In this document: positions 1-10,575 of the stretch, piece after piece
Layout: the number at the start of each line of letters is the position of its first letter
Position numbering within the stretch: the stretch's first letter is position 1
Assembly: GCA_025201845.1 (NCBI GenBank)
Contig: MU603946.1
Span: forward strand, 1 to 64,000
Source: Martensiomyces pterosporus
Lineage: Eukaryota > Kickxellomycota > Kickxellomycetes > Kickxellales > Kickxellaceae
Direction: 5' to 3'
Length of the DNA: 64,000 nucleotides
The notes under the pieces: model-generated
Told to the model about the DNA's origin: nothing
The model's input: only the letters and a program-made list of their open reading frames with translations
The model's database searches: none
Made by a program: the position numbers and the translations under genes

Positions 1-17
1 AAGGTTGAACTGGCTGA

Positions 18-90
18 GGCCGCGTGGCCCAATGGATAAGGCGCTTGACTACGGATCAAGCGATTCCAGGTTCGAGTCCTGGCGTGGTCA
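18..90 (+). tRNA. tRNA-Arg (anticodon ACG)
   Basis: A complete cloverleaf can be drawn by eye. The 7-bp acceptor stem pairs 18-24 with 83-89 and the discriminator is A90. The anticodon stem is 44-48 with 56-60, and its 7-base loop holds ACG at 51-53. The T stem is CCAGG with CCTGG at 66-70 and 78-82. The internal pol III promoter is intact: the A box TGGCCCAATGG lies at 25-35 and the B box GGTTCGAGTCC at 69-79. There is no intron. Anticodon ACG (inosine at position 34 after modification) reads CGU/CGC/CGA arginine codons. Confidence 0.96.
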
Positions 91-97
91 GCTGTTC

Positions 98-103
98 TTT
101 TTT
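98..103 (+). terminator. RNA polymerase III terminator of the tRNA-Arg gene
   Basis: A run of six T lies eight bases after the tRNA 3' end, the usual simple termination signal for RNA polymerase III. Confidence 0.75.
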
Positions 104-243
104 CTGCTTGATCTCAGTCATACTTTTTTTTTGCCATGAAGCCTCTCGCTTGCAAACACGGGTGTTTTGCATTTCAGCTCTACTTTCCCCCGCATTTGTA
201 ATATCTTTCGTAAGCTGTTTCTTTTGCTTATTTCTCAGGCAGC

Positions 244-1530
244 ATGGAGGGCAACAATGACCTGAAGGAGAAAATTAGGCAGCTGGAGGAGGCCATTAGT
301 CAGCGCAAGCAGACAAGCGCATCAGAACACGCTCGCTTCCGGTATAGCGGAGGCAGGCCGTCGTATCGGTACAGTCCAATTCGACCGCACTCTCCTCACT
401 CGATGCGGCCAGTTCGACCTTCGCGGAATATGAAGCTAGTTGTGAAAGGCCACACGGCAACGGCGGGCAGTAGCAGCGGCGATGCCAATGGAAACGTGCA
501 GTACGTGAGCGTTGCCAACAAGCTGGTTAGAGTCGAAGGCAACAATAGTGCGACGGCGTCGGAGCTTGTTAGACCGTCTCTGGCCGTACGGCCAAGGCAT
601 CCAAACCGGGCAGCTGGGCCAAATGGACCTAGGAGCCGCAGCGTGGTTATTGATGGCGAGCAGTTTGTGAGTGTAGGGCGTGGCAACAAACTCATCCGTG
701 CCGCGTCAGCACCAAAGCCGGAAGCGCGTGTGCAAAGGAAAGCGGTCAGCATCGATGGCGAGGGCTATGTGCGAACTAAGAGCGGGAATCTGGTCCGCGT
801 CGATGCGCTAAGGTCGCTGAAAAAGAAACGGTATGCTGCATGCGTAATATCCAGAACACCTGTGCTTTATGTGCGTCTACTATCCGTGATCCTGTGCTCT
901 GTTGCAAGCATCTTTCTTGAATGCAAGTCTGCTGCCTTCCTTGTTGTTTTCCTCTTAAATAGGTTGTCTCCTAAGGGGAGACGGGTATGTACAGGGTTTC
1001 TTTATAGCAAGTGCGAGCACACAGCTGACGAATGCGCTTATTCGCACACGCTTTCGCCTGAAACAGTGCCTCTTTGTCTCCACTTCCAGAGAGGCAGCTG
1101 CACAAGATCCGACTGCCGATTCACCCATGCTCTGGTTAATCCACGGGCGCCTATATGCAGGGATTTTGCATACAAGGGGTACTGTGCAAAGGGGAAGGCA
1201 TGTCTTCACCGGCATGCGTGGGAGTGCCCGGACTGGGTTGAAAAAGGAAAGTGCGCAAAGACAAGGTGTAGACTGCCACATCCGCCAAAGAAACAGGATG
1301 CATCGAGTTGCAAGGAAGCCGCCTCAAAGGAGGAGGAAGAGGAGTCTGCCAGAAACTACATCCAGCGACCGATGTTTGATCCAAAGACTGGGAAAGCGGT
1401 CATCAGGCATGATGCCAGTGCGTCTGAATCGGAGTCTACCAGCGAGGACGAGGGTTTGAGCGACGACCTTTCTGGAGATGAGGCAGAGGAGCTGCTCAAG
1501 TGGTACGATGACAACCACGTTGAAGGATAG
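244..1530 (+). CDS. ZC3H3/Red5-like CCCH zinc-finger protein
   Basis: Nuclear RNA-binding protein, likely acting in polyA-dependent mRNA export or decay as known for animal ZC3H3 and fission-yeast Red5. The N-terminus resembles ZC3H3 (short predicted helix, residues 6-22). Three copies of a short repeat with a VxIDGExxV core and a terminal KLIR/NLVR follow. After the intron come four CCCH fingers: CX7CX6CX3H, CX7CX4CX3H, CX8CX5CX3H and CX8CX4CX3H, the last starting CPDWVEKGKC as in the final ZC3H3 finger. The tail is acidic and Ser/Glu-rich. I propose exons 244-830 and 963-1530. The intron 831-962 has GTATGC and TAG ends, is 132 bases long, has no stop in frame, and would encode a hydrophobic stretch out of place between basic segments. 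Spliced protein: 384 residues; unspliced: 428. Confidence 0.85.
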   Translation: MEGNNDLKEKIRQLEEAISQRKQTSASEHARFRYSGGRPSYRYSPIRPHSPHSMRPVRPSRNMKLVVKGHTATAGSSSGDANGNVQYVSVANKLVRVEGNNSATASELVRPSLAVRPRHPNRAAGPNGPRSRSVVIDGEQFVSVGRGNKLIRAASAPKPEARVQRKAVSIDGEGYVRTKSGNLVRVDALRSLKKKRYAACVISRTPVLYVRLLSVILCSVASIFLECKSAAFLVVFLLNRLSPKGRRVCTGFLYSKCEHTADECAYSHTLSPETVPLCLHFQRGSCTRSDCRFTHALVNPRAPICRDFAYKGYCAKGKACLHRHAWECPDWVEKGKCAKTRCRLPHPPKKQDASSCKEAASKEEEEESARNYIQRPMFDPKTGKAVIRHDASASESESTSEDEGLSDDLSGDEAEELLKWYDDNHVEG

Positions 1531-1556
1531 CTTTGTAACAGATGTTCCATGGAATC

Positions 1557-1562
1557 AATAAA
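1557..1562 (+). terminator. Polyadenylation signal AATAAA of the CCCH gene
   Basis: A canonical AATAAA hexamer lies 27 bases after the stop codon. The neighbouring minus-strand gene ends at 1674, so the two transcripts converge across about 140 bases. Confidence 0.6.
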
Positions 1563-1673
1563 AATGTTTGCAAATGGTGATGTTCAAATGTCGTAAACAT
1601 AAGCAGAGCTGTGTTGCGTTGCTGATAACACAGGACAGCTAAATCAAAAAGGGAGAGATGTCAACCAGCTGAG

Positions 1674-4600
1674 CTACTGGTCGCTGCTCTGGGCAGCGTA
1701 CATACGGCCGCTGCCGCTGCTGCTCCAGCGGTGCGGGATGCCGGCTGAGATCACAGCAGCTGGGGGTGCGTTGATTTGCTGCTGCTGCTGCTGCTGGCCA
1801 CAATGAATCGCGGTATTGTCAATGACAAGGTCCGCCACTAGACCGCGCAGACCCTCGAAGGCACCGCGGGTCAGCTGCACGTGCTCTTCAGCCTGCTGTT
1901 TGTCGACTCCCGAGCAAGTAGCAGCATACTCCTCGCGGCCAACATAACGCAGCTCGGCGTGCTCTGGCAGCAGCTGTTTGATGCGTGGAGCGATAAACGC
2001 ATAGGCACCTGCGTTCTTGGGCTCCTCCTGCACCCACACAAAGTCGCTGGCATTCGCATACTGGGAAATCGCCTGGTAGAGCTCGTTTCTCGGGAACGGA
2101 GACAGCTCTTCAACGCGCAGGATGGCCACATGTTCGCCTAGCGGGTGCTCACTTCGCAGCTTGGCGAGGTCGTAGTAAATCTTGCCGCTGCATATCATCA
2201 CGCGCCTGACTGGGCGAGGGTCGCTGGTATCGGGGTCGCTGAGCACGGGCTGGAAGTGCGTTCCAGGGCCCATCTCGGCAAGCGACGAGGTGGCGGCAGC
2301 AAGGCGCAAAAGGGTCTTTGGTCCAGCGACGATCAGCGGCTTGCGGAAGTTGCGCTTCATCTGGCGGCGCATCAGATGAAAGAACTGGGCTGGCGTCGAT
2401 GGGTACGCCACATACAGGTTAGGCAAAGCGGACGTGTGGCTGCCATCCAAAGGGTCGTTCGACAACAAAAGATGGCGCTCAATGCGGCAGGAGCTGTGGT
2501 CGGGGCCGCCGCCGTCAAATCCATGTGGAAGCAGCATGACAAGGCCGTTTTGCTGGCCCCATTTGGTTTCGCCTGAGGCTACATACCCATCGACGATTGT
2601 CTGGCTGTTGTTGTAAAAGTCGCCAAACTGCGCTTCCCAGACAGCCAGGGTGAATGGGTCCTCCACCGCCACACCGTATTCAAAGCCCACCACAGCCTCC
2701 TCGCAGAGATTCGAGTTGACCACCTCCAGCCGTCCATGCGTCTTGCCGTTGTCCACATGGTTGAATGGGACGTACACCTGCTCAGTCTCCTGGCAGACAA
2801 ACATTGCGTGACGCTGGCTGAATGTGCCACGCCCAACGTCCTGTCCACAAAGCCGAACGTTGTAGCCCTCTTTGACAAGCGTGCCAAAGGCAAGCGCCTC
2901 AGCAGTGGCCCAGTCGATACCGTGCCCATCCTGCAGCTTCTTTAGCCGTGGCTTGATGTGGAACCGCTCGATACGCGGATGGACCCTGCACTGGCCATCG
3001 ACCTTGACGGACTGGATGCCAACCTCGCGCAGCGTAGCAATATCGACGCCCGTCGGCTTCTCCACGGGATAGCTTCTTGAGGAGCCTAGCAGCTTCCATC
3101 TCGGGTGCTGGGGGCGCTCGGTTGGGTTGCACGTCAGCGAGCGAGCAAAAGCGTCGTTGAGCAGGTCGGTGTATGCCTTCCTCATGACACCAACGTCGTC
3201 CTTCGTAGTCACCCCACTGGCAATGAGCTTGTCCTCAAACTGGCGTGGGATGGACTTGCGTGAGTTCACGGCCTTGTACATGGCCGGCTGCGTGAACGAT
3301 GGCTCGTCCATCTCGTTGTGTCCTCTTCTGCGGAAAGTCCACACATCAACGACCACGTCCTTTCTGAACTTTTGACGATACGCAGCAGCGATGCGTGCAG
3401 CACGGGCGACCTCCTCTGGGTGCTCTCCATTCACATGGATGATGGGGATGTCGGCAAACTTTGCAATGTCAGAGGCATAGCGGGTTGAGCGGGTGTGCGA
3501 TGCTGGAGTGGTATATCCAACCTGGTTGTTGATGACAACGTGAATGGTGCCTCCATTGGTGAAATGGGCCAGGCCAGACATTGCCAGTGATTCGGCAACA
3601 ATCCCCTGCCCTGCAAAGCTCGAGTCGCCGTGCAGCGCGATTGGCAAGACATTATCGCCGATGGTGTGGTTCTCCGCGCTCTTGAATCTGGCAAGGTTGA
3701 TGTCCTTGACTCTGCTTTTGCCCATCGCCACTGGCATTCCTGACTCGAGGTGGCAGGCATTGCTGACAACGTCAATGCTAATGGGGGTCTTGCTATCAGG
3801 ATAGCTGACCACACCTGGCCTTGACAAGTCAACATGCATGTCGCCAGTGAACGCAGAGTCGTTGGGGAACTCGCTGCCCCCCTGGAGCTTTCTGAACACC
3901 TCGTCCACTGGATAGCCAAACAAGCCCGTGAGAATAGTCTGGCGGCCGCGGTGCGAAAGCCCAGCGACAACGTTGGTGATTCCAGCTTGGTATCCCTCGT
4001 AAATCAGCTGATCGAGAAGCACTAGAATGCTCTCACTGCCTTCGAGTCCATATCGCTTGACGTTTGGGAGCTTCTTTTGCAGAAACAGCTCAAAGACCTA
4101 CAACAAAGGCACGTGTTTAGTGAGCGTAGTATGCCAGTGCATGCTGCTGTCACGTACTGCTGCAGCCATACAAGTGTTCACAGTGTCTTCCGTAGGCGCT
4201 GCTATACACGGAGCGGGCAGAATTCAGCACCTTACCTCTGCCCTCGCCATGAGCTCATGGAAGCGCTGGTATCTGCTAGGCAAGTCATGTGTGTCCAGGG
4301 ATTCAACGTACTCGGCGAACCATTTTCTCACGACAGGGTCCTACAATTGCACAACAGAGCGTACGCAGGTGGCTTGCAGAGGCATGACTACGCGTTAGGA
4401 CGCTCAGGCTCTCACTCAGTACACCGCCCAGGTTCACAAACGAAGCCTATTTCGCGCAGAAGGGGGAACTGGCTACGTGATACCTACGGTGACATGCTCA
4501 AACTCGTACGAAATGTTGCGGCAGTAGGTCCTCTGGAGCGCCTGTATTATAGCAGACAGGTTGGTCTTGGCGGAAAAATCCTTCGATGGAGCAATGATGC

Positions 4601-5499
4601 CTATAGAAACACACAATTCAGAGATGTGTGTGCATGTTCTGTGAGAGAGGGCGTTGCTGGGTGGCAGGAGCAAGGTGAACAGAATGCTTGTGTGAACGTG
4701 TGAGCGAGCAGTTGTTCTGGTGCAATACAAATACGTACCATCTAGGTTGTACGCCTTGGATTCTTCCGTCAAGCCATACATTCCTGCAGACAGCTCCTCG
4801 ATAAGCCTGTGAGAGAACAGAGAAAATATACAGGGTGGTGTGAGGTTGTATAGAAGGCAGCACGTGCTGTGCAAGCAACACTGCGCTGATGTGCACCGGC
4901 AGGCACAGGCAATGGCGCTATGTAGTGGCTGGGTCATGCCACTACACAATACTTACTCCTTCTTTTGCATTCCAAGTGGGTCCAAGTTGGATGCAAGATG
5001 GCCACATCTGCGGTAAGCCTTAACCAGATGGAGCAAATCCGAGTGCTTCTGGCGGTTGCTGAGCTGCTCTGTGGAGTCTACCACATTTGAAGTAGCGGCC
5101 AAAGTGACACCCGCCATATACATTTGCATATGTGGGGCGGTGATGTTTAGCAGAGAAATCATGGCAAGTTTTGGACAATAAAGCGACAGCTGCCGTCTTT
5201 TTATAGCTTGTGCTACACCATCTATCTAGACGTATCTAGGCAATCTGTGCGCTAAAGGTTGGTTTGTGCCTGTCTACTAGAGTCCGTAGATGCAGCAACT
5301 TACAGCCTTCAAGCTCGACGTTGGGGGGAGAGAAGCTCCCGTACTCTGCGCCATCGTGGTAGCCACGCGCAAACAGAAAGAATGACTGCGATTCAGCGAC
5401 CATGCGCTGGTTCTTCTGCGAGATGCAGCGAAAGAGCGATGAAGAATTCGCGATCCGCGGGACGGCTGCCCTACGCGCCGACTTGCCTGCTTTCAGCAT
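1674..5499 (-). CDS. DHTKD1-like 2-oxoadipate dehydrogenase E1, divergent tandem copy
   Basis: Thiamine-diphosphate E1 enzyme of the 2-oxo acid dehydrogenase family, probably mitochondrial. Proposed exons, minus strand: 5499-5304, 5077-4957, 4806-4739, 4600-4488, 4340-4236, 4097-1674. All junctions are GT-AG and keep frame, giving 1008 residues. The first exon carries an Arg/Ser-rich presequence. The second starts GYSTEQLSNRQ, which aligns with [11 protein letters not shown] of the neighbouring paralog and fixes that splice. [14 protein letters not shown] is the DHTKD1-class signature; OGDH has GQDVERGTFSHRH instead. The long OGDH N-terminal domain is absent. ThDP-site elements HGDSSFAGQG and INNQVGYTT are present. 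Odd points: the loop that reads [11 protein letters not shown] in the paralog is NACHLESGMPV here, the PHRGR segment is SHRGR, and a poly-Gln tract lies in a C-terminal extension. The substrate may therefore differ from 2-oxoadipate. Confidence 0.88.
1775..1797 (-). repeat. CAG tract encoding poly-Gln near the C-terminus of the divergent DHTKD1 copy
   Basis: About seven CAG codons (GCTGCTG on the plus strand) encode Gln just before a 35-40 residue tail that the neighbouring paralog lacks. Such tracts recur in this window and probably expand by slippage. Confidence 0.8.
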
Positions 5500-7114
5500 C
5501 CTTGCTAGACGCGAGAGGAAGCAAAAAGGGAATAAACGAGATAGAATGAGCGATTATGCGGTCGCTGATAGAATAGAAATAGCGCTTCTCAACAGCTAAA
5601 AACGATTGAGAAAGTTTGGTCTGGAATAGGCCCTGTGAGTAGTTTGCTAGCGAAGAAAAGCACGAATAAGGTGTTATTTAGAACGAAGAAAGCGATATAT
5701 GCGACAGCAAAGCAGCAAAGAGAGGAGAGAGAGAGCCTACTATGATGTCTGCCTTTGTTTCCAAGGGGAGATGTATGGCAAAGGACGGTGATATAAATAG
5801 AATGGCTGAGCCTCTTGCACGGGTGAGGGGAAGGGGTGTACAAGGCAGCTAGGCAAGCTAAGGCGGGCTGCTTGGAGTATAGAGAGGGCGCAAAACAGAG
5901 CGGCGGGTGGATTGTACGGAATGGCCCGAAAGGGGGTGGTTGAAGGGGGTGGTGGCGATGGTTTAGCGACACCAGTGCCAGCTTGGCAACGCAGACTACA
6001 AAATACACACGCAGGCACTGTGAGAAATATGTGTGGAAGGAAGAAAAGTCGATTAAACCAGCAGTGCTCACGGACAGGGCGCGATGCAGCGCCTTGAGAA
6101 TCAATGCAAAAGCTGGCTTGGTGAGAAAAAAATACAGATGCGTAGTGTGGCCAAAAGAGGGGAGAGTCGGGGGGATGTTGCTATCTGTCGTGCAATTTCT
6201 CCCCATTCACATAGAACAATGGAAAGAGCAGATTTGCTATTTTGATGTAAAAGAGCGGAATATATATGGTATTTCTGCCTGGCGAGGAGTGGTGACGAAT
6301 TTCAAAAGGAGGTGAGTGCAAAAGAAAAGATTATTATTGAGAAACGCCTCAAAAACCTCAAATATTCATGCACAAATAATATACTCCTTTTTTCATCCTC
6401 GGCGATATTGCTTCAGTGTCTACCTGTAGAGATTCTCGAATACTCATGGTGACTATTTCTCTCTGATTGGGCTGGAGGCAAAAGTGCGCAGTTCTGGATA
6501 TGTAGCAAGTACATGGCAGTCATTGTGTAGCAGCTGCTGTCTGCGACCCACAGGAGCTTGAAGCTTGTTGCGCCAACAGTAAGAACAAAGAAAAGGAGCC
6601 ATGTGCCTTTGGCATGTGCCATTTGCAAACCGTTGGTGTGTATATGCTGGTGCATTGCTCGCCCTTTTGCGCAGGATGGGCAGCCTGTGCCAGGCAAATG
6701 CCGTGGACCGCGAACATGGCAAGTAGGACGTCGCGCTGGGTTGTTCGCCCGTATCTCTTTGATCGCCTGCACCCCCACCATACAGTGGCAGGAACACTGG
6801 TGGTCTCTCCTTATGCCACACGTGTACAGACAAGACGGGAAGCCAAAAATGCACTTGCACATCTCTGCCAACCGCTTTGGTTTTCGGGATGCAGGCGGCA
6901 ATTGCGGCCACCGGGACGCATTAATAGAGTGGCTTATTATAACAATGTCTATCAGTGTGGCTTGCGCTTTGCTTATTCTCTCCTTTCACACCCCGCCTTT
7001 CTCCTCCCCCACACCCTCAACGTCCTGTGCATACTGGGTTCACTGGATAGTATAAATAGATCCAACAACAGAAAACATCACGGATGCATGCGTGCAGACG
7101 GCAGCACCCCAGAG
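5500..7114. other. Intergenic region between the two DHTKD1-like genes (1.6 kb)
   Basis: I find no supportable gene here. Near 5710-5740 is a purine-rich run (CT-rich on the minus strand), and a TATAAATA-like element lies at about 5790, both upstream of the minus-strand gene starting at 5499. A second TATAAATA stands at 7051-7058 in plus orientation, beyond the 3' end of the other copy, with no gene to serve. Open frames here have low-complexity, unconserved-looking translations. Confidence 0.5.
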
Positions 7115-10100
7115 CTAAGCGCACTCGAGCGCATCGCTGACGATTTTCTCTTGCTCCTGCTTGTACACCTTTGAGATGCCCGTCACTGGAGCCGCAAGTG
7201 AGCCACGGCCAACGTACTTCAAGTCTGTGCCCTCAGGAAGAATTGACTGGATGCGTGGCTGCACAAACGAGTATACGCCCGCATTCATTGTCTCCTCCTG
7301 GCACCATGTGAACTCCTCTGCGTTGGGGAACCGCCCAATCTCTCTGAGCAGCTCCTCGCGTGGGAACGGGCACACCTCTTCGACTCTCACAATGGCTATC
7401 TTGCTTGCGATTCTCGCGCTGTCCTTGGCATACGCCTTTGCGAGGTCATAGTAGAGTTTTCCGGAGACAAAAACGACCCGCTTGACCGCCTTGGGGTCTT
7501 CAGCAAGTGTGTCGCTGAGAATGGGCTGGAACGTCGTTCCCGGCGCCATCTCCTCCAGCGTGGATGCAGCTGCTGGGAGCCTGAGGAGCGTCTTGGGTCC
7601 AGCAACAATCAGTGGCTTGCGGTAGTTGCGGTGCATCTACACAAGAAAGAGCACACAGGACATATCGGGCAAGTTTGGCAAGTTCGTGCACCGCTTAGCT
7701 CGCAATAGTGCAGCCAGAGTGGGTGTGGCATGGAGCAGCGCTGCATGCAGAGCAGGGTACATCTTGCTGACTTACCTGGCGACGCAAGAGGTGGAATATC
7801 TGGGCGGGCGTGGTGGGAACAACCACATGCATGTTGGGGTTTTGTATGGTGCTGGCATCCGACAAATCAGCGGGGGTACTGCACAGCTGCAGGAAGCGCT
7901 CAATCCTCGACGACGAGTGCTCAGGCCCAGCACCATCATACCCGTGGGGCAGGAGCATGACGAGGCCGGACTGGCGCAGCCACTTGGTCTCGCCGCTCGA
8001 AATATACGTGTCGATAATAACCTGTGCGGTGTTGTTAAAGTCGCCAAACTGGGCCTCCCAGATAGGAAGGATGTTGGGGCTTTGGATAGACACTCCATAC
8101 TCGAATCCCAAGACGGCCAGCTCACTAAGGCTCGAGTTGGCAACCTCAAGCTTGCCCTGCTCGCCGCCAATTCTGTTGAGCGGGATATACACGTTCTCCG
8201 TGTCCTGGCAAACAAACATTGCGTGGCGCTGGCTGAATGTGCCACGGCCCACGTCTTGGCCGCACAGGCGAATGCTGTACCCCTCCTTGAGCAGCGTGCC
8301 AAACGCCAGCGCCTCTGCTGTGGCCCAGTCGACGTTCTGCCCTTCATCCAGCTTTCTGAGACGGGGTTGGATGTGGTGTTTAATCAGCCGGGCGTGCACC
8401 TTGAAGGCGCCGTCGACAGCAACAGACTTCTCGCCCACTTCGCGAAGCACATCCAAGGAGACACCTGTGTCAATTGTGGTTACTGCCTTGGTGGCCATTG
8501 TTAGCCCCGACCATTTGCCCTTCAGGTGATCGGCCTACACACCACACACAACGAGACATGCGCTCTCATTGGTTGTTACTTTCAATATATAGTGGGTGGC
8601 TGAAAGCCATGCATGAGTGCCAAGGACGTTATTAGCCCCGTTGGCTGGCTGGGGGAGTGGCGGACACTTACCTGAGGCACAAAGTCCTTGCTGGCTGCCA
8701 GCTCGTCCTCAAGGTACCTGTTAAAGGCGCTGCGCGTCTCTTTAGCCTCATCCTTGGAAACAATGCTCATCTCCTACAAGAGCAGCCGATGGGGAGCAAA
8801 CAAACAAACAAGCACAGACACAAGCACCGCGAATGAGTAGCAGTGTAGCACACGCATTGTGTTTGAGACCTTGCTGCAGAGCACTCCTCCTTTTCAGAGG
8901 GCGAATGCAACACGAGTTTTTCGTGTCGCTTATACTTGCCTCCATCTTGCGCTCGTAGAGCTTGGGGATGCTTTCTCTAGCGCGGATGATCTTGTACATT
9001 TGCGGCTGCGTAAACGATGGCTCATCCAGCTCGTTGTGGCCCCAGCGACGGAAGGTAATGAGATCAACAATCACATCCTTGCGGAACATCTTGCGATACT
9101 CGAACGCAACACGCATGGCCCTTGCCACCTCCTCCGGATAATCGCCATTGACATGGATCACAGGTGCATTGATCAGCTTGGCTACATCGGACGTGTAGAG
9201 CGTCGAGCGTGCATTGGTGGCAGGGGTTGTGTATCCGATCTGGTTGTTGACAATGACGTGCAGAGTGCCACCGAGACTGAAGTGCGGCAGGTTCGACAGG
9301 CCAAGGGTCTCCATGATTACACCCTGCCCTGTGAATGCAGCATCGCCGTGGATCTGGATGCCGATCAGCCTGTCTCCCAGCGCGCATCCTGGGTCGGTGT
9401 TGTTGTCGTACAGGTACATCTGCTTTGCCCTGCCGTATCCAGCAACCACGGGGTTGACCGCTTCCAGGTGGGAGGGGTTGTGGAGCATGGTGACATGCAG
9501 GTCTTCGTCGCATCCATAGTTCAGCTTGGGGGAGCTGGCGATGTGCGAGATGACATCGCCGGATGCCGGCAGGTCGCTGGGGAACTCGGCGTTGCCTTGC
9601 AGCTTGTGGAACAGGGCGCGTGGCTGATATTTCAGGAGGTCAATGAGGATGTTGAGTCTGCCGCGATGCGGCATGCCCAGCACAGCCTCCTTGATACCCG
9701 AGTGGTTGCAGAGCGAAAAGAGCTCGTCAAGAGCCACAATGGCACTTTCTGCACCTTCCAGTCCATAGCGCTTGACCTGGCCAAACTTCTTTTGCATGAA
9801 GTTGTCAAAAGTCTAAAGGCAGGAATACATGCGGCACTGAGCGAGGTAGCATTCGCGTTAGTGTTGCTATCCGTCAATGCCTACATGCCGTGCATGGTGG
9901 AGCAGCAGTGTATTTGCTGATATGTATGCTTACCTCGGAGCGTGCAAGGAGCTCGTAGAACCTGCGCTTTCTTGAGTCATCCAGCTTAGTATCATGTCCA
10001 GTGGCCTCAACAAAGTCAGCAAACCACCTCCTCTCAGCGATATCTGGGATGTGCTCAAACTCAAAGGCAACATGGCCACAGTACGTGTCCATGAGGGCCT

Positions 10101-10575
10101 GGTGAATCTCAGCCATGGTGGCATGCTTGGGCGATTCCCCGTTCACCTTGAATGAGAGGATGCCGTCAGTGTCCAGCTTCTGGTCCATGTCGGTCAGCCC
10201 ATAGCGCGCAGGATCCAACTCAGGGATTGTCTGCTTCTTCTGGATACCCAGGGGATCGAGATCAGTCGCCCTGTGGCCGTTGGCACGGTATGCGTTGACC
10301 AGGCAGACGAGTGCTGCCTGGTCCTGACGGTTCTTGAGCTGCTTTGCCGAGTAGTCCGGGTACTCGAACGCCTTGGGGACGCGGTAGCCATACACGACGT
10401 CCTCGTGGTAGTGGCGCTTGAGCACTGAGCCCGAGGGAGTCGCAATTTGGCATAGTGCAGCCAGACGGCTGCCAGCACAAGTAGCACTGGTGCTGCCTGG
10501 GTAGAGGCAAGGGATTCTATTGAACCCAGCAGCGCCTCTGCGGCTTGAGGGTGCTTTTAAATTAGCTCTCCACAT
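7115..10575 (-). CDS. DHTKD1-type 2-oxoadipate dehydrogenase E1 (mitochondrial)
   Basis: Oxidative decarboxylation of 2-oxoadipate to glutaryl-CoA, in lysine and tryptophan breakdown, together with E2 and E3 subunits. Proposed exons, minus strand: 10575-9934, 9812-8941 plus 8940, 8773-8672, 8534-7776, 7636-7115; frame is kept throughout, 965 residues. The Arg/Ser-rich N-terminus fits a matrix presequence and is followed by VVYGYRVP, matching VYGYR of animal DHTKD1. Family motifs are intact: [29 protein letters not shown] with VNNQIGYTT (ThDP site), [11 protein letters not shown] and [14 protein letters not shown]. The size is close to human DHTKD1 (919) and the OGDH-specific N-terminal domain is missing. 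The second intron (8774-8939) has a GC donor; the other three are GT-AG. This is the conserved copy of a tandem pair. Confidence 0.93.

Noticed and set aside
4953..5162. ATG at 5162 as start of the divergent DHTKD1 copy
   Set aside because: It would lose the mitochondrial presequence. The exon at 5499-5304 joined to 5077 gives a match to the paralog's [11 protein letters not shown], so 5162 lies inside an intron.
5589..6206. Minus-strand frame of 205 codons between the two DHTKD1 genes
   Set aside because: Pro/Ser/Phe/Cys-rich translation from CT-rich DNA without any motif; more likely leader or promoter sequence.
1674..10575. 2-oxoglutarate dehydrogenase (OGDH/KGD1) for the tandem E1 genes
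   Set aside because: Both lack the OGDH N-terminal domain and carry [14 protein letters not shown] rather than GQDVERGTFSHRH, which points to the DHTKD1 class.
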